From Solibacillus daqui (GTDB lineage Bacteria > Bacillota > Bacilli > Bacillales_A > Planococcaceae): a stretch of DNA of 64,000 nt. A model generated the notes under the pieces. The model saw nothing but the letters and a program-made list of their open reading frames with translations. It ran no database searches and was not told where the DNA came from. The DNA lies in the NCBI RefSeq assembly GCF_028747805.1, contig NZ_CP114887.1, positions 1,977,501-2,041,500 of the forward strand. The letters run 5' to 3'. Both the position numbers and the translations under genes were made by a program. Positions 44,462-53,544 of this stretch are shown piece by piece; position 1 is the stretch's first letter; every line of letters begins with the position of its first letter.

Positions 44462-44926
44462 ATGAGTAAAGAAGTAGGGAAAATATTTGTAGAAAGATTA
44501 ACGACGAATAGCGACCCATTATCAAATATTGTGACCGTTCACCTTTTTTGTGAAAATGCGATTAACTGCTTGATAAAAGCAAGGGGAATCGGTGTAGAAG
44601 ATTTTTCTAAAAGAAATAGAGGAGAAACCTACATCCCTATATTAGATTCAAATTATTCTACAAAATTATATTTTGTATACTCAATGGGTTTCATTGATCA
44701 AAAACTGTATGATAATTTACGGTTGCTCAACCATTGGAGAAATAAAGCAGCCCACAATATACATGAAGAAATAAAAAAGTTACCCATGGATTTTCATATA
44801 TCGAGCGATAATGAGAAGAAAATTGCTCCTGAATCCACTGAAAATGAAATAGTGATTGGTGTCGCTTTTGCAACTTATGTTGAATTACATAAGTTTATTG
44901 AAGAACATTACGACATCAAATTATAA
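44462..44926 (+). CDS. HEPN-like hypothetical protein
   Basis: The 154-residue helical protein has LLNHWRNKAAHNIHEE near residue 95. R-N-K-A-A-H fits the RX4-6H motif of HEPN domains (and the R-N-x-x-x-H of DUF4145-like proteins), often found in RNases of defence or toxin-antitoxin systems. Apart from that motif I recognise nothing. No cognate nucleotidyltransferase antitoxin is adjacent. ATG 44462 was chosen because AGAAGGAG lies about nine bases upstream; ATG 44453 overlaps that site and ATG 44408 has none. Its terminator was split by the IS3 element at 45013. Confidence 0.55.
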   Translation: MSKEVGKIFVERLTTNSDPLSNIVTVHLFCENAINCLIKARGIGVEDFSKRNRGETYIPILDSNYSTKLYFVYSMGFIDQKLYDNLRLLNHWRNKAAHNIHEEIKKLPMDFHISSDNEKKIAPESTENEIVIGVAFATYVELHKFIEEHYDIKL

Positions 44927-45053
44927 GCTTTTGTAAAAGTATCATGCAATCGAATTTGCCAAGCTTACAATTATAAAAAATACCGGTTCAACTTAGAAGC
45001 CCTTTACAATAAGGCACTGACTACCCTTTTTGAGACAAGAATAAAACACCCTT

Positions 45054-45893
45054 TTATGCAGCCAATTGACGGTATTGAACCGGCGATTGGCTGTTTAGTT
45101 TCGTTTGAATACGGATATTGTTATAATAAGTAATGTATTCTTCGACAATCTGTATCACACGTGCGTTCGTTGTGCGATAGATATCGTCGAGATAGAACGT
45201 TTCAGACTTTAGCGTGGAATGAAACGATTCGATTGGGGAATTATCAGCTGGCGTGCCTTTGCGGGACATGCTCATGGTAATTCCTTTTTCTTTGGCTGCT
45301 TTTTGATAAGCATAGGATGTATAAACGGAGCCTTGGTCACTATGCAGAATGCATCCTTCTGGTAGCTTAGGCAATTGATAGAGCGTATCCAACACAAAAT
45401 CAGTGTCTTGTTTGATACCAGTAGTTTGTGCCACAATTTCGCCATTGTAGACATCGAGAATACTAGAAAGATACATCATCGATTGTCCAAAAGGCAAGTA
45501 CGTAATATCCGTGACTAGCTTCTCCATAGGCTTAGATGCTGTAAAATCGCGTGCTAATAAATTCGGTGCGACGTATGCTGGCTGCCCGGTACGCTTCCGT
45601 TTCTTCACCTTTACTTTACATTGCCAACCATATTTTTGCATAACACGCTGCACAGTCTTCCTACAAACTCCTGGGTACAGATTAGCAATCTTTCGATAAC
45701 CATATCGAAATTTATTCTGTTTGCACAAGTCGCCAATCTGCTGATCTCGAATCTCCTTTTGTGTGGATTGATCCACATCCTTTCTCCAACGATAGTATGA
45801 CGAGCGACCTACGCCTAAATGACGACAGATTTCACCAATTGGCATAACATCTTTTAATTCTTCAACTAATTGAAGTACTACTTTTGGCGCCAC
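45054..45893 (-). CDS. IS3-family transposase OrfB (DDE integrase domain)
   Basis: The 279-residue catalytic part has a helical HTH_21-like segment (YRKIANLYPGVCRKTVQRVM) followed by the rve integrase core. The DDE residues are in VTDITYLPFG, ILHSDQGSVYTS and NSPIESFHSTLKSE. The frame overlaps orfA by 16 bases and its own ATG lacks a good site. It is therefore most likely made as an OrfAB fusion by -1 frameshifting at the A6G run 45914-45920 (minus strand, codons TTA AAA AAG in orfA). Confidence 0.95.
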   Translation of the reverse strand: MAPKVVLQLVEELKDVMPIGEICRHLGVGRSSYYRWRKDVDQSTQKEIRDQQIGDLCKQNKFRYGYRKIANLYPGVCRKTVQRVMQKYGWQCKVKVKKRKRTGQPAYVAPNLLARDFTASKPMEKLVTDITYLPFGQSMMYLSSILDVYNGEIVAQTTGIKQDTDFVLDTLYQLPKLPEGCILHSDQGSVYTSYAYQKAAKEKGITMSMSRKGTPADNSPIESFHSTLKSETFYLDDIYRTTNARVIQIVEEYITYYNNIRIQTKLNSQSPVQYRQLAA

Positions 45894-46195
45894 TTCCCTT
45901 CCAATTCCGCGTACTTTTTTAAAACTTCAATCTGTTGTTTCAACTCTAGATTCTCTGCCTGTAGCTTGGCTGTCTCACTTTCAAATTCCGGTCCTTTGCC
46001 GAAGGCATATTGTTTACCAACTGGTTGTTTAAGACGGTGCATTTCACCATTTCGATACCAATGCATCCATCGCTTCAACTGCGTATAGTTTCGAATGTCC
46101 AATTCTTCCATTACTTCTTTTACCGGTACGTTAGCCATTCGCATTTCAATTGCCTTCATTTTCACTTCTACTGGATAACTGACTCTTGTTCCCAT
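45878..46195 (-). CDS. IS3-family OrfA (helix-turn-helix protein)
   Basis: The 105-residue protein has an HTH_29-type DNA-binding domain (MKAIEMRMANVPVKEVMEEL then LKRWMHWYRNG) and a C-terminal leucine-zipper-like coiled coil (AKLQAENLELKQQIEVLKKY), as in OrfA of IS150-like elements. ATG 46195 follows GGAGGTG; the frame is open six codons further up. It binds the ends of the element and regulates the OrfAB transposase. Confidence 0.93.
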   Translation of the reverse strand: MGTRVSYPVEVKMKAIEMRMANVPVKEVMEELDIRNYTQLKRWMHWYRNGEMHRLKQPVGKQYAFGKGPEFESETAKLQAENLELKQQIEVLKKYAELEGKWRQK

Positions 46196-46525
46196 AGAAA
46201 AACACCTCCACATTGATTATTTCAGGTTTAAGTCCCCGTTATTCAATGAAAGGTGTTTTTATTTGTCTCATGTTATTAGGTCAGTGCCTAATGTGTAGAG
46301 GGCTTTTTATTTGCGAGAAGATCTTAGTAGATGAAAAGAAGGTTACTCCCAAGCTTTTGCATTTTGAGAAAAGAAGTTATTAAAGAAACATCTTACATAA
46401 TTCAATGGTGTAAATTGTTCAGTCTATACAATTAAACTGTAATAAATTTCACGTCTCCGAAATACGATAATAATCTACGAAACCGGGTATTTTAGTGTAC
46501 GAATTATAGAAAAGGAGTTGGCGTT

Positions 46526-47368
46526 TTGAAGAAACGGTACTCTCTCGCTATATTGGCGTTGGTTGTGTTTGTACTAGCTGCATTTGGTTATTTTGCGAAA
46601 TTACTTATTGAAACTCACGGAGAATCAAACTTAACACTCCAACAGGTTTATAAAAAAGCAATGAAGCGTCAACATACATTGAAAAATGTACATGCTGATG
46701 TTGATATGGAACAACAAACGGAAATGACTGTGGACGGGGTAACAGTTCATTTTTCAACTTCTTCTGATTTAGTAATGGAAATTCAGCAAAAACCAATGGC
46801 GATGTATACGAAGGGAACGGTCGCGATGGAGATGGAAGGCGAATCGATGGAAATGCCAATGGAAATGTATATGAGCAAATCTGATGGCTTTTATTTATTA
46901 ACTGGTGAAGAAAATCAATGGTCCAAAATTCCAAAAAACGATTATGATCAAGTACTTGCGCAAACAGGAGCAAAACCTGATGCGACAGCCCAGCTAAAAA
47001 AATTGAAGCGGTTCACTAATGATTTTGAATTCAAACAAGACGATACGAGCTATTTCCTAACACTGAATTTGGAAGGGGATAAATTTAAAGAATTTATTGT
47101 CGATCAACTTGGTTCGGTAATTGAGGGAACAGTTGAAATGACGAGTGAGACAGTAGAAGCTATGTCGTTCGAAGACTCGAAATATGAGCTTGTTATTAAC
47201 AAAGATACTTTTGATACAAACGAGATTCATATGGATATCACCATATTAATGGATATTGAAGGCCAGCTAGCGCAAATTAAAAATGATGCATCTATTAAAT
47301 ACTCGAAATTTGACGAATTAGATGAAATTACTGTACCAAAAGAAGTAAAGGACAACGCAGTTTATTAA
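46526..47368 (+). CDS. Secreted/anchored LppX-like protein (DUF6612-like)
   Basis: The 280-residue protein has an N-terminal signal anchor (residues 5-28, LAILALVVFVLAAFGYFAKL) without a lipobox Cys. The extracytoplasmic domain is rich in Met, Glu and Lys (MEMEGESMEMPMEMYMSKSD near 105). The sequence resembles the DUF6612/LppX-LprG-like half-barrel proteins of Bacillales that may bind lipids; function unknown. Start: TTG 46526, nine bases after AAAGGAG. It is monocistronic with its own terminator and lies 240 bases after the IS3 element. Confidence 0.75.
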   Translation: MKKRYSLAILALVVFVLAAFGYFAKLLIETHGESNLTLQQVYKKAMKRQHTLKNVHADVDMEQQTEMTVDGVTVHFSTSSDLVMEIQQKPMAMYTKGTVAMEMEGESMEMPMEMYMSKSDGFYLLTGEENQWSKIPKNDYDQVLAQTGAKPDATAQLKKLKRFTNDFEFKQDDTSYFLTLNLEGDKFKEFIVDQLGSVIEGTVEMTSETVEAMSFEDSKYELVINKDTFDTNEIHMDITILMDIEGQLAQIKNDASIKYSKFDELDEITVPKEVKDNAVY

Positions 47369-47376
47369 TAAAGATA

Positions 47377-47420
47377 AGCAGTGCAGCAGTGTAAATTTAC
47401 TGAAAGGCACTGCTTTTTTT
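47377..47420 (+). terminator. Terminator after the LppX-like gene
   Basis: AGCAGTGC pairs with GCACTGCT across a loop containing a second small hairpin, and is followed by TTTTTTT. Confidence 0.8.
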
Positions 47421-47541
47421 CATTGAAATAAAAAACCATATAAAAAAGTTGGCGTCTATTCTTTTCTAGTGGCTTGGAAACTGCTATTATTGGTATATGT
47501 GTGAATCAGTCATGGCAAATATGAGAGTGGTGAAAATTTAA

Positions 47542-49041
47542 ATGGATGATCAAAATCAAAATGGGCTACAACCCGAAAACAACGAGCAGCAAGTAAAAGT
47601 AAAACCTGCGGGGAAATATTTACGCATGAAGCCATTTGCGTTCATTATGCTCATTTTTTTAACAATTTTACTTACAGCAGGTTTGACAATCTTTGCGCTT
47701 ACGTTTGGTGAGCAAAAAGTTGTTGAAGTAAAAGTTCCAGTAGAGCGTACAGAATTTAAACAGCTGTATGAAGCGTATGATGCATTAAAAGAAAAGTACT
47801 ATGAAGATATTGATGAAGATCAAGTAATTCATGGTGCTATCAATGGATTATTCGATGCATTAGGCGATCCATATTCTGATTATATGGACAAAGAAGAAGC
47901 AACATCGTTCAACGATAGCTTATCATCAAGCTTCCAAGGCATTGGTGCTGAGATATCAGAGCGAAACGGTTATATAATGATTGTTTCACCGATCAAAAAC
48001 ACACCTGCTGAAAAAGCAGGATTGCAGCCTAAAGATATGGTACTTTCAGTAGACGGCAAAAGCGTAAAAGGCTTGAGCTCTACAGAAGCGGTATTATTAA
48101 TTCGTGGCGAAAAAGGTACTGAGGTAACCTTATCTATTCAACGTGGGGAAGCAGAACCGTTTGATGTAACAATCGTACGTGATGATATTCCAGTTGAAAC
48201 GGTATATGGTGACATTGACGAAAATGGTATCGCACACTTCCAAATTACATCATTTAGCGAAAATACAGCAAAAGAGCTTGAGAAGCTACTTGAAGAATTT
48301 GAAAAACAAGGCATGACTTCAATCATTTTAGATGTTCGTCAAAATCCAGGTGGTTATTTAAAAGCTGCGATTGATATTTCAAACTTGTTTGTTGAATCTG
48401 GCAAACCAATTGTCCAAATTCAAGAAAAAGGTCAAGAACCATCAATTGTTGCGGCGGATAACCGTACAAAATACAACTTGCCGATCACGGTATTAATCGA
48501 TGAAGGTAGTGCGTCAGCTTCGGAAATTTTAGCGGGTGCGTTAAAAGAATCAGTTGGTGCAAAACTTATTGGTTTAACATCATTCGGTAAAGGCACAATG
48601 CAAGAAGTTGTTTATATGGAAGATGGTGCAAACCTTAAATTCACAACAGGTAAATGGCTAACGCCAAATGGTAACTGGGTGAACGAAAAAGGAATTAAAC
48701 CAGACGTAGAGGTGAAATACCCTGATTATGCGTCATTACCTTATATAGATCCTTCACAAACATTTGAAGTTGGGGCAACAAATCCAATGATTCAAACAGC
48801 AGAACGTATATTAGAAGTGCTTGGCTACACTCCAGGTACAGTCGATACAACGTTCACGGAAGAATCAGCGGACGCGTTAAAAAAATACCAACAAGATAAT
48901 AAATTTGAAGCAACAGGCGTATTAACGGGTGAAACAACGTATGCGTTAATGGATGCAATTAGCGAAAAGCTAAAAACTGATGATCCACAAATTTTAAAAG
49001 CAAAAGAATTACTAGGTACTACTGAAGCAACAAAAGAATAA
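47542..49041 (+). CDS. C-terminal processing serine protease (S41, CtpA/CtpB type)
   Basis: The 499-residue protein has a cytoplasmic N-terminus, one membrane anchor (about 31-53) and an extracellular part. That part has an N-terminal helical region, a PDZ domain (about 110-195, with FQGIGAEISERNGYIMIVSP and NTPAEKAGLQPKDMVLSVDG) and the S41 catalytic domain. The catalytic domain has the nucleophile Ser in EGSASASEIL near residue 325 and the general-base Lys in FGKGTMQE. A C-terminal peptidoglycan-binding domain spans about 415-485. B. subtilis CtpB of this type cleaves SpoIVFA during sporulation; CtpA is a vegetative paralogue. Which one this corresponds to cannot be told. GTGGTGA precedes ATG 47542. 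Confidence 0.93.
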   Translation: MDDQNQNGLQPENNEQQVKVKPAGKYLRMKPFAFIMLIFLTILLTAGLTIFALTFGEQKVVEVKVPVERTEFKQLYEAYDALKEKYYEDIDEDQVIHGAINGLFDALGDPYSDYMDKEEATSFNDSLSSSFQGIGAEISERNGYIMIVSPIKNTPAEKAGLQPKDMVLSVDGKSVKGLSSTEAVLLIRGEKGTEVTLSIQRGEAEPFDVTIVRDDIPVETVYGDIDENGIAHFQITSFSENTAKELEKLLEEFEKQGMTSIILDVRQNPGGYLKAAIDISNLFVESGKPIVQIQEKGQEPSIVAADNRTKYNLPITVLIDEGSASASEILAGALKESVGAKLIGLTSFGKGTMQEVVYMEDGANLKFTTGKWLTPNGNWVNEKGIKPDVEVKYPDYASLPYIDPSQTFEVGATNPMIQTAERILEVLGYTPGTVDTTFTEESADALKKYQQDNKFEATGVLTGETTYALMDAISEKLKTDDPQILKAKELLGTTEATKE

Positions 49042-49047
49042 AACTAT

Positions 49048-49081
49048 TGGGCTGGTCTTGGGTATATCCTAAGCCGGCCCA
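49048..49081 (+). terminator. Probable terminator after the S41 protease gene
   Basis: TGGGCTGGTCTTGGG pairs with TCCTAAGCCGGCCCA with minor bulges around a TATA loop. The T run after it is weak. Confidence 0.6.
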
Positions 49082-49102
49082 TTGTGTTAAGGACGTGACG
49101 AT

Positions 49103-50002
49103 ATGAAAGATGTATATTTATTTAGCGGATTTTTAGGGAGTGGCAAAACGTCGATGTTAACGGATGTCATTCGTCAATTGAAGGAAGCCGGTTTAAAGCC
49201 AGCTGTTATTATGAACGAGCTAGGAAAACTGCCATTTGATTCGCAAGCAGTAGAAGAAGACGTACCATTAAAAGAAATGTTGGAGGGTTGTATTTGCTGT
49301 AGCGGCGCTGAAAAAACGGAGGCTCAAATTCAATCATTATTACATGACCAAGAATTTGATGTATTAATTATTGAAACAACGGGCGCAGCTCACCCAGTTG
49401 AAGCATTAGATGCCGTGTATTCACCGTTATTTGCTGATAAATTAAATATTAAAGGCATTGTCACTGTAGCGGATAGTAAACTATGGCTAGACCGCGCAAG
49501 TTTAACTCCTCAAGTGCGCTCGTTATTTATGGAGCAAATTCGCCACGCGCATTTACTACTAGCAAACAAATCTGATTTATTATCAGAATCAGAGCAAGCG
49601 CAAGTGGTATATGAATTACAAGGTTTTAACGCAAAAGCATTCATTTTACAAACGACGAATGGGCGAGTGCCATTAAAGCTTTTACAAAACATGCAGTCAA
49701 CTGCGCAAATTACAAAAGATGATATCGTGTCAGCACGCATTGGCGACAGCTTTAACTTAGGCTCACGTTTAATTTCGTTTCAAACTAGCTTCACCCAAGA
49801 GCAGTTCGAAAACTGGGTACGTAGCTTACCAGAAACGGTGTATCGTATGAAGGGGTATGTGCAAATTGAAGGTGTTAAAAACCCGATGCTATTCCAATAT
49901 GCTTATGGAATGGTGCAATGGCTGCCAGAATACGTGAAAATGGCGCCGAATTTAGTGATGATTGGAGAAAATATTAAAGACGTTACGATAATTGGTGAAT
50001 AG
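49103..50002 (+). CDS. CobW/G3E family GTPase, putative metallochaperone
   Basis: The 299-residue protein has the Walker A motif SGFLGSGKTS at residues 8-17 and the conserved metal-binding motif EGCICC near residue 61. IIETTGAAHP near 92 is the Walker B/switch region, and NKSDLL is the base-recognition motif. The C-terminal domain (about 200-299) is the CobW C-terminal type. G3E GTPases deliver metals such as Zn, Ni or Co to enzymes. The start ATG 49103 follows AAGGA. No zinc-responsive operator or metal-enzyme gene is adjacent, so the metal cannot be named. Confidence 0.9.
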   Translation: MKDVYLFSGFLGSGKTSMLTDVIRQLKEAGLKPAVIMNELGKLPFDSQAVEEDVPLKEMLEGCICCSGAEKTEAQIQSLLHDQEFDVLIIETTGAAHPVEALDAVYSPLFADKLNIKGIVTVADSKLWLDRASLTPQVRSLFMEQIRHAHLLLANKSDLLSESEQAQVVYELQGFNAKAFILQTTNGRVPLKLLQNMQSTAQITKDDIVSARIGDSFNLGSRLISFQTSFTQEQFENWVRSLPETVYRMKGYVQIEGVKNPMLFQYAYGMVQWLPEYVKMAPNLVMIGENIKDVTIIGE

Positions 50003-50180
50003 TCGTCAATAGCTTTTTACATGAAAGTGTTGCGTAAGTTGGATAAATTTACGTAAATTATGTTCGAATAAACCCCTAAAACAAGGCTTATAGATTGGTA
50101 GTTGGACAACTTACCAATTTATAGGTCATTTTTTTTTGATATTTGCGTTTACGATGAAATCACGAAAGGAGATGTACCAA

Positions 50181-51074
50181 ATGAAAAAATCAGTATTAAC
50201 ATTTTGTACAGTATTACTTTTAGCAACGCAAGCACCCGTTGCAAATGCAGAGGGGGGCAAAGCTGAAACTGAAGCTAAAGCGAAATACTTCCAATCGGCT
50301 TCTGAATATCAATTGCAAATAAATGCAGCTAATTTTAAAATTCAATGGCCATTCGAAAATATTAAAATCGGGGATTTAGAATCGATTATAAAGACATTAC
50401 CAAAACCGGAAGTAAAACCAGTACCGAAACCGGAAACAAAACCGGAAGTAAAACCAGTACCGAAACCGGAAACAAAACCGGAAGTAAAACCAGTACCGAA
50501 ACCGGAAACAAAGCCGGAAGTAAAACCAGTACCGAAACCGGAAACAAAGCCAGAAGTAAAACCAGTTCCTAAACCGGAAACTAAACCAGAAACAAAACCA
50601 GAAACAAAACCAGAGCAAAAACCAACAACGCCACCAAATCAAGTGACTGATTCAGAAAAACCAAATCAGCCAGATAATAGTACAAATGATTCTGATGTTG
50701 CTGCGATTGAAAAGCAAGTAGTTGAATTAACGAATAAAGAACGTGCGAAATTTGGTTTACCAGCACTTCAAATAGATCAACCATTAATGGCTGCTGCTCG
50801 TGAAAAATCTCAGGATATGAAAGATAAAAATTACTTCTCTCATACTTCGCCAACATTCGGTAGTCCATTCGATCGTTTGAAAGCGTTAGGTATTTCTTAT
50901 AAATCAGCCGGTGAAAATATTGCAAAAGGTCAAACGAGTGCGGCACAAGTTGTCGAAGCATGGATGAACTCAGAAGGCCACCGAGCAAATATTTTAAATA
51001 AAGACTTTACGCATATTGGTGTTGGTTATGTGAAGTCAGGTAATATTTGGACACAACAATTTATAAAAAAATAA
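50181..51074 (+). CDS. Secreted CAP/SCP-domain protein with Pro-Glu-Lys repeats
   Basis: The 297-residue protein has a signal peptide (about 1-23, ending VANA), a spacer, a repeat region of [12 protein letters not shown] units (about 75-140) and a linker. It ends with a C-terminal CAP domain (about 170-297) resembling B. subtilis Ykw[58 protein letters not shown] and [23 protein letters not shown] proteins are extracellular; their function in bacteria is largely unknown. The repeat region probably spans the cell wall. AAAGGAGATG precedes ATG 50181; fifteen in-frame codons further up do not code. Confidence 0.92.
   Translation: MKKSVLTFCTVLLLATQAPVANAEGGKAETEAKAKYFQSASEYQLQINAANFKIQWPFENIKIGDLESIIKTLPKPEVKPVPKPETKPEVKPVPKPETKPEVKPVPKPETKPEVKPVPKPETKPEVKPVPKPETKPETKPETKPEQKPTTPPNQVTDSEKPNQPDNSTNDSDVAAIEKQVVELTNKERAKFGLPALQIDQPLMAAAREKSQDMKDKNYFSHTSPTFGSPFDRLKALGISYKSAGENIAKGQTSAAQVVEAWMNSEGHRANILNKDFTHIGVGYVKSGNIWTQQFIKK
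50400..50600 (+). repeat. Tandem 36-bp repeats coding for [12 protein letters not shown]
   Basis: Four to five nearly identical 36-bp units (ACCGGAAGTAAAACCAGT core) encode a 12-residue Pro/Lys/Glu repeat, followed by shorter ETKP units. Unit number may vary between strains. The complementary strand also has a long open frame here, caused only by the repeat composition. Confidence 0.92.
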
Positions 51075-51082
51075 TTGTATTG

Positions 51083-51110
51083 CCTACCCTCTATTTAGGG
51101 TAGGTTTTTT
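51083..51110 (+). terminator. Terminator of the CAP-domain gene
   Basis: CCTACCCT pairs perfectly with AGGGTAGG and is followed by six T residues. Confidence 0.9.
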
Positions 51111-51490
51111 ATATGAAAAAAACGACTCAATAAATAATATTATCCATATAATAATTTTTTTGCTCTATTAGAAAATATGAATATACGGATATCAAGTTTA
51201 CACTTGTGATTTTTAGATGAAATGTTTTCTAAGTTCATGAAATATGCTACAATAAACAGAGTAGTTCATATGTTTAAAATGAAATATTGTTTGATTTCAC
51301 TAGGAGCTTATGTTTATACATAACTAATTCCTAAATTTAAAGAAAACATTACTATCATAAAAACATATCGTTACTTGATAAATTAATTATATAAATATAG
51401 TAAGTGACATTATGACAATAAAAGAAAATGCATGAAAAGCAATGATGTTGCATAAAATTGAATACTCATATTGTTTGTTAGGAGAAACTT
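51111..51490. other. Intergenic upstream of murG, no gene
   Basis: This very AT-rich stretch has no credible frame. TACAAT at 51249-51254 and other A/T-rich hexamers could be promoter elements of murG, but no convincing -35 box could be assigned. Confidence 0.4.
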
Positions 51491-52567
51491 ATGAAAGCAA
51501 AATCAATTATTTTAACCGGTGGGGGTACGGCTGGGCACGTCTCGTTAAATGAAGCGATTATCCCATCATTAATCGAAGCAGACTATGATGTGCATTATAT
51601 CGGATCACATGATGGCATCGAAAAAGAGTTAATCGGCAACGCATTCCCTGAGTTACCGTATCATAGTATTTCAAGCGGGAAATTACGTCGTTACTTTTCG
51701 ATACAAAATTTTACGGATCCATTTAAAGTGTTAGTCGGCATAGGGCAAGCATTTTCAACTATTAAAAAGGTAAAGCCAAGCGTTATTTTTTCTAAAGGCG
51801 GCTTTGTTTCAGTACCGGTAGTGATTGCTGCAAAATTAGCGAATATTCCCGTCGTTGTTCATGAATCAGATGTAACACCCGGATTAGCAAATAAAATTGC
51901 CCTGCCATTTGCATCGCATATTTTTACGGTATTCAAGGAAACGGTCAAACATTTGCCAAGTGACAAAGCGACCTGTACCGGCTCGATTATTCGCCAGCAG
52001 TTATTTGAAGGCAATCGCGAGCAAGGACTTGCCTGCTGCGACTTTACAGCAGATAAAAAAGTGCTACTAATAATGGGCGGAAGCTTAGGATCTGTTGTAG
52101 TAAATGATGCTGTGCGTGAGAACCTAACGAAATTACTTGAAAAATATCAAATCATTCATTTATGTGGTAAAGGGAATATAGATTCGTCTTTGCTAAATTT
52201 AGAGGGCTATCGACAGTTTGAATATGTAACGGATGAATTACCTGATTTGTTATATGCAGCCGATTTCATTGTATCACGTGCGGGTTCGAATTCGATTTTT
52301 GAATTTTTAGCTCTTCATAAACCGATGCTATTAATTCCATTATCAGCTGCAAAAAGTCGTGGTGACCAAATTTTAAATGCTCGTTTATTTAAGCAACAGG
52401 GCTTTGCGCATGTACTTGATGAAGATACGATGACAATAGAGTCATTTTACAAGGCGGTGGAAACACTAGTAGCCAATGCCGATGAAATGATCGACAAAAT
52501 GCTAGATGTAGAACAGCCAAAGACACCGTCAGAAATGGTTTCATTAATCACACAATACGAAAAATAA
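51491..52567 (+). CDS. murG: UDP-GlcNAc:lipid I N-acetylglucosaminyltransferase MurG
   Basis: MurG is a membrane-associated enzyme that adds GlcNAc to lipid I, giving lipid II for peptidoglycan synthesis. The 358-residue protein has the N-terminal loop [17 protein letters not shown] (residues 8-24) and [20 protein letters not shown] near 95. [15 protein letters not shown] follows, then [15 protein letters not shown] near 190 (second Gly-rich loop) and [15 protein letters not shown] near 260. The form GTAGHVSLN resembles Staphylococcus/B. cereus MurG more than the GTGGHIYPA form. Here murG is alone, not in a dcw cluster. AGGAG precedes ATG 51491. Confidence 0.93.
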   Translation: MKAKSIILTGGGTAGHVSLNEAIIPSLIEADYDVHYIGSHDGIEKELIGNAFPELPYHSISSGKLRRYFSIQNFTDPFKVLVGIGQAFSTIKKVKPSVIFSKGGFVSVPVVIAAKLANIPVVVHESDVTPGLANKIALPFASHIFTVFKETVKHLPSDKATCTGSIIRQQLFEGNREQGLACCDFTADKKVLLIMGGSLGSVVVNDAVRENLTKLLEKYQIIHLCGKGNIDSSLLNLEGYRQFEYVTDELPDLLYAADFIVSRAGSNSIFEFLALHKPMLLIPLSAAKSRGDQILNARLFKQQGFAHVLDEDTMTIESFYKAVETLVANADEMIDKMLDVEQPKTPSEMVSLITQYEK

Positions 52568-52600
52568 AAATCGCCGAGGCAAAATGCCTTGGCGATTTTT
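52566..52600. terminator. Bidirectional terminator between murG and the GNAT gene
   Basis: AAAAATCGCCGAGGCA pairs with TGCCTTGGCGATTTTT (one G-U) between two convergent genes. Confidence 0.93.
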
Positions 52601-53148
52601 TACATTGCTTGCTCTTCGTCTTCGCTTTGCGTGTAAGCAGTTGTTAAGTAGAACAAGTCTTTTGGGATTTTAAATAGGAGAAATTTCGTCTCTCCTTGAT
52701 TGATTTCATTAAATAATGATGGGTTTGAGTGCTCAGCATCGACCACATAAGGTAATTTTAGCGCTGCAGCTTGAGAGCGACCGTTTTCTTTGCGAATGCG
52801 TAAAAATACCGTATTAAAATTATAGTCATAAAACAACTCATTTAAAAAAGCTAACTTTGCTTTTTGGTTGTAGCCAAAGCCTTGGAAAGGTTGCCCGATC
52901 CAAGTGCCTAAAAAACCGGCACCATCTTGAATATCAAAAATACTAATTGTACCGATTGGCGTACCCCATTCATCGATAATCGTTCGTGATATTGTTAAGC
53001 CGTTTTGCTCTTCTTCCATTAACTGCTTCGTCATAAATAAATATTCTTCGGCAGATGTTGCTTTTTGACGTACGTAAGGAAACACAGACGGATGACGTAG
53101 TAACTCGTACAGTTCTGCAGTTTCGTGTAGTTCTCTTTGTTTTAACAT
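52600..53148 (-). CDS. GNAT family N-acetyltransferase (RimJ/RimL-like)
   Basis: The 182-residue protein fits the GNAT domain of the acetyltransf_3 type. It has PIGTISIFDIQDGAGFLGTW and then the acetyl-CoA loop PFQGFGYNQKAKLAFLNELF near residue 90, NTVFLRIRKENGRSQAAALK near 115, and an additional C-terminal 40 residues. The usual R-G-x-G is replaced by FQGFGYN, as in several RimJ-like subgroups. The start is ATG 53148 with a GGGGGCG site. The substrate is unknown. It is convergent with murG. Confidence 0.82.
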   Translation of the reverse strand: MLKQRELHETAELYELLRHPSVFPYVRQKATSAEEYLFMTKQLMEEEQNGLTISRTIIDEWGTPIGTISIFDIQDGAGFLGTWIGQPFQGFGYNQKAKLAFLNELFYDYNFNTVFLRIRKENGRSQAAALKLPYVVDAEHSNPSLFNEINQGETKFLLFKIPKDLFYLTTAYTQSEDEEQAM

Positions 53149-53544
53149 GAGAAACGCCCCCTTTTAAGAAGAAAATGGTAGAGCCTAATGCGAAAATTAA
53201 AAAACCTAATTCAAATGGAAATGAAAAAGGTTTTATATCCAAAGGCAACGGTCATTTCGAACTTGATTCAACCTAAAAGAATCTGACGTTAAACTATTTG
53301 TACGTTAGTCGTATGTCTCGCTCTAAACTAGACTATGAAAAGCAATATCGAAATAAAATTATTATCTACATTTTATTATAATAACTTCTATTTATGCAAC
53401 ATTCAAGCTCGAAAAAAACATATTTTTCTCATTAATTGCATATTAATTCTGAATAATCTTAATATTCTCTTCTTTATTGTCATAAGTAATTTTTACGAAG
53501 TATAATAAACTAATCGATAGAGTAAAGAGGGAGCGTTTAAAACG
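53149..53544. other. Intergenic between divergent genes, no gene
   Basis: This 396-base AT-rich stretch contains the promoters of the acetyltransferase and dapF genes. AAAGAGGGAG at 53524-53533 is the dapF ribosome binding site. Nothing else is recognised. Confidence 0.4.

Larger units (their letters stand above)
45013..46288 (-). mobile_element. Intact IS3-family (IS150-like) insertion sequence, 1276 bp
   Basis: The ends carry inverted repeats (GGCACTGAC.. at 45013 and ..GTCAGTGCC ending at 46288, with further matches inwards such as TGAGACAA..AAACACC). A 3-bp target duplication TAA flanks it at 45010-45012 and 46289-46291. It contains two overlapping minus-strand frames, orfA and orfB, with no visible disruption, so it is probably active or recently inserted. 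Confidence 0.95.
44998..46304 (+). terminator. Intrinsic terminator split by an IS3 insertion
   Basis: The left arm AGCCCTTTACA is at 44998-45008 and the right arm TGTAGAGGGCT at 46294-46304, followed by TTTTTATTTG. Removing the element and one TAA duplication restores an 11-bp stem (one G-U pair) with a four- to six-base loop, so the IS entered exactly the loop. Confidence 0.8.

Noticed and set aside
50397..50642. 81-codon minus-strand frame of Phe/Trp/Arg
   Set aside because: It is only the complement of the Pro/Lys/Glu repeats in the CAP-domain gene.
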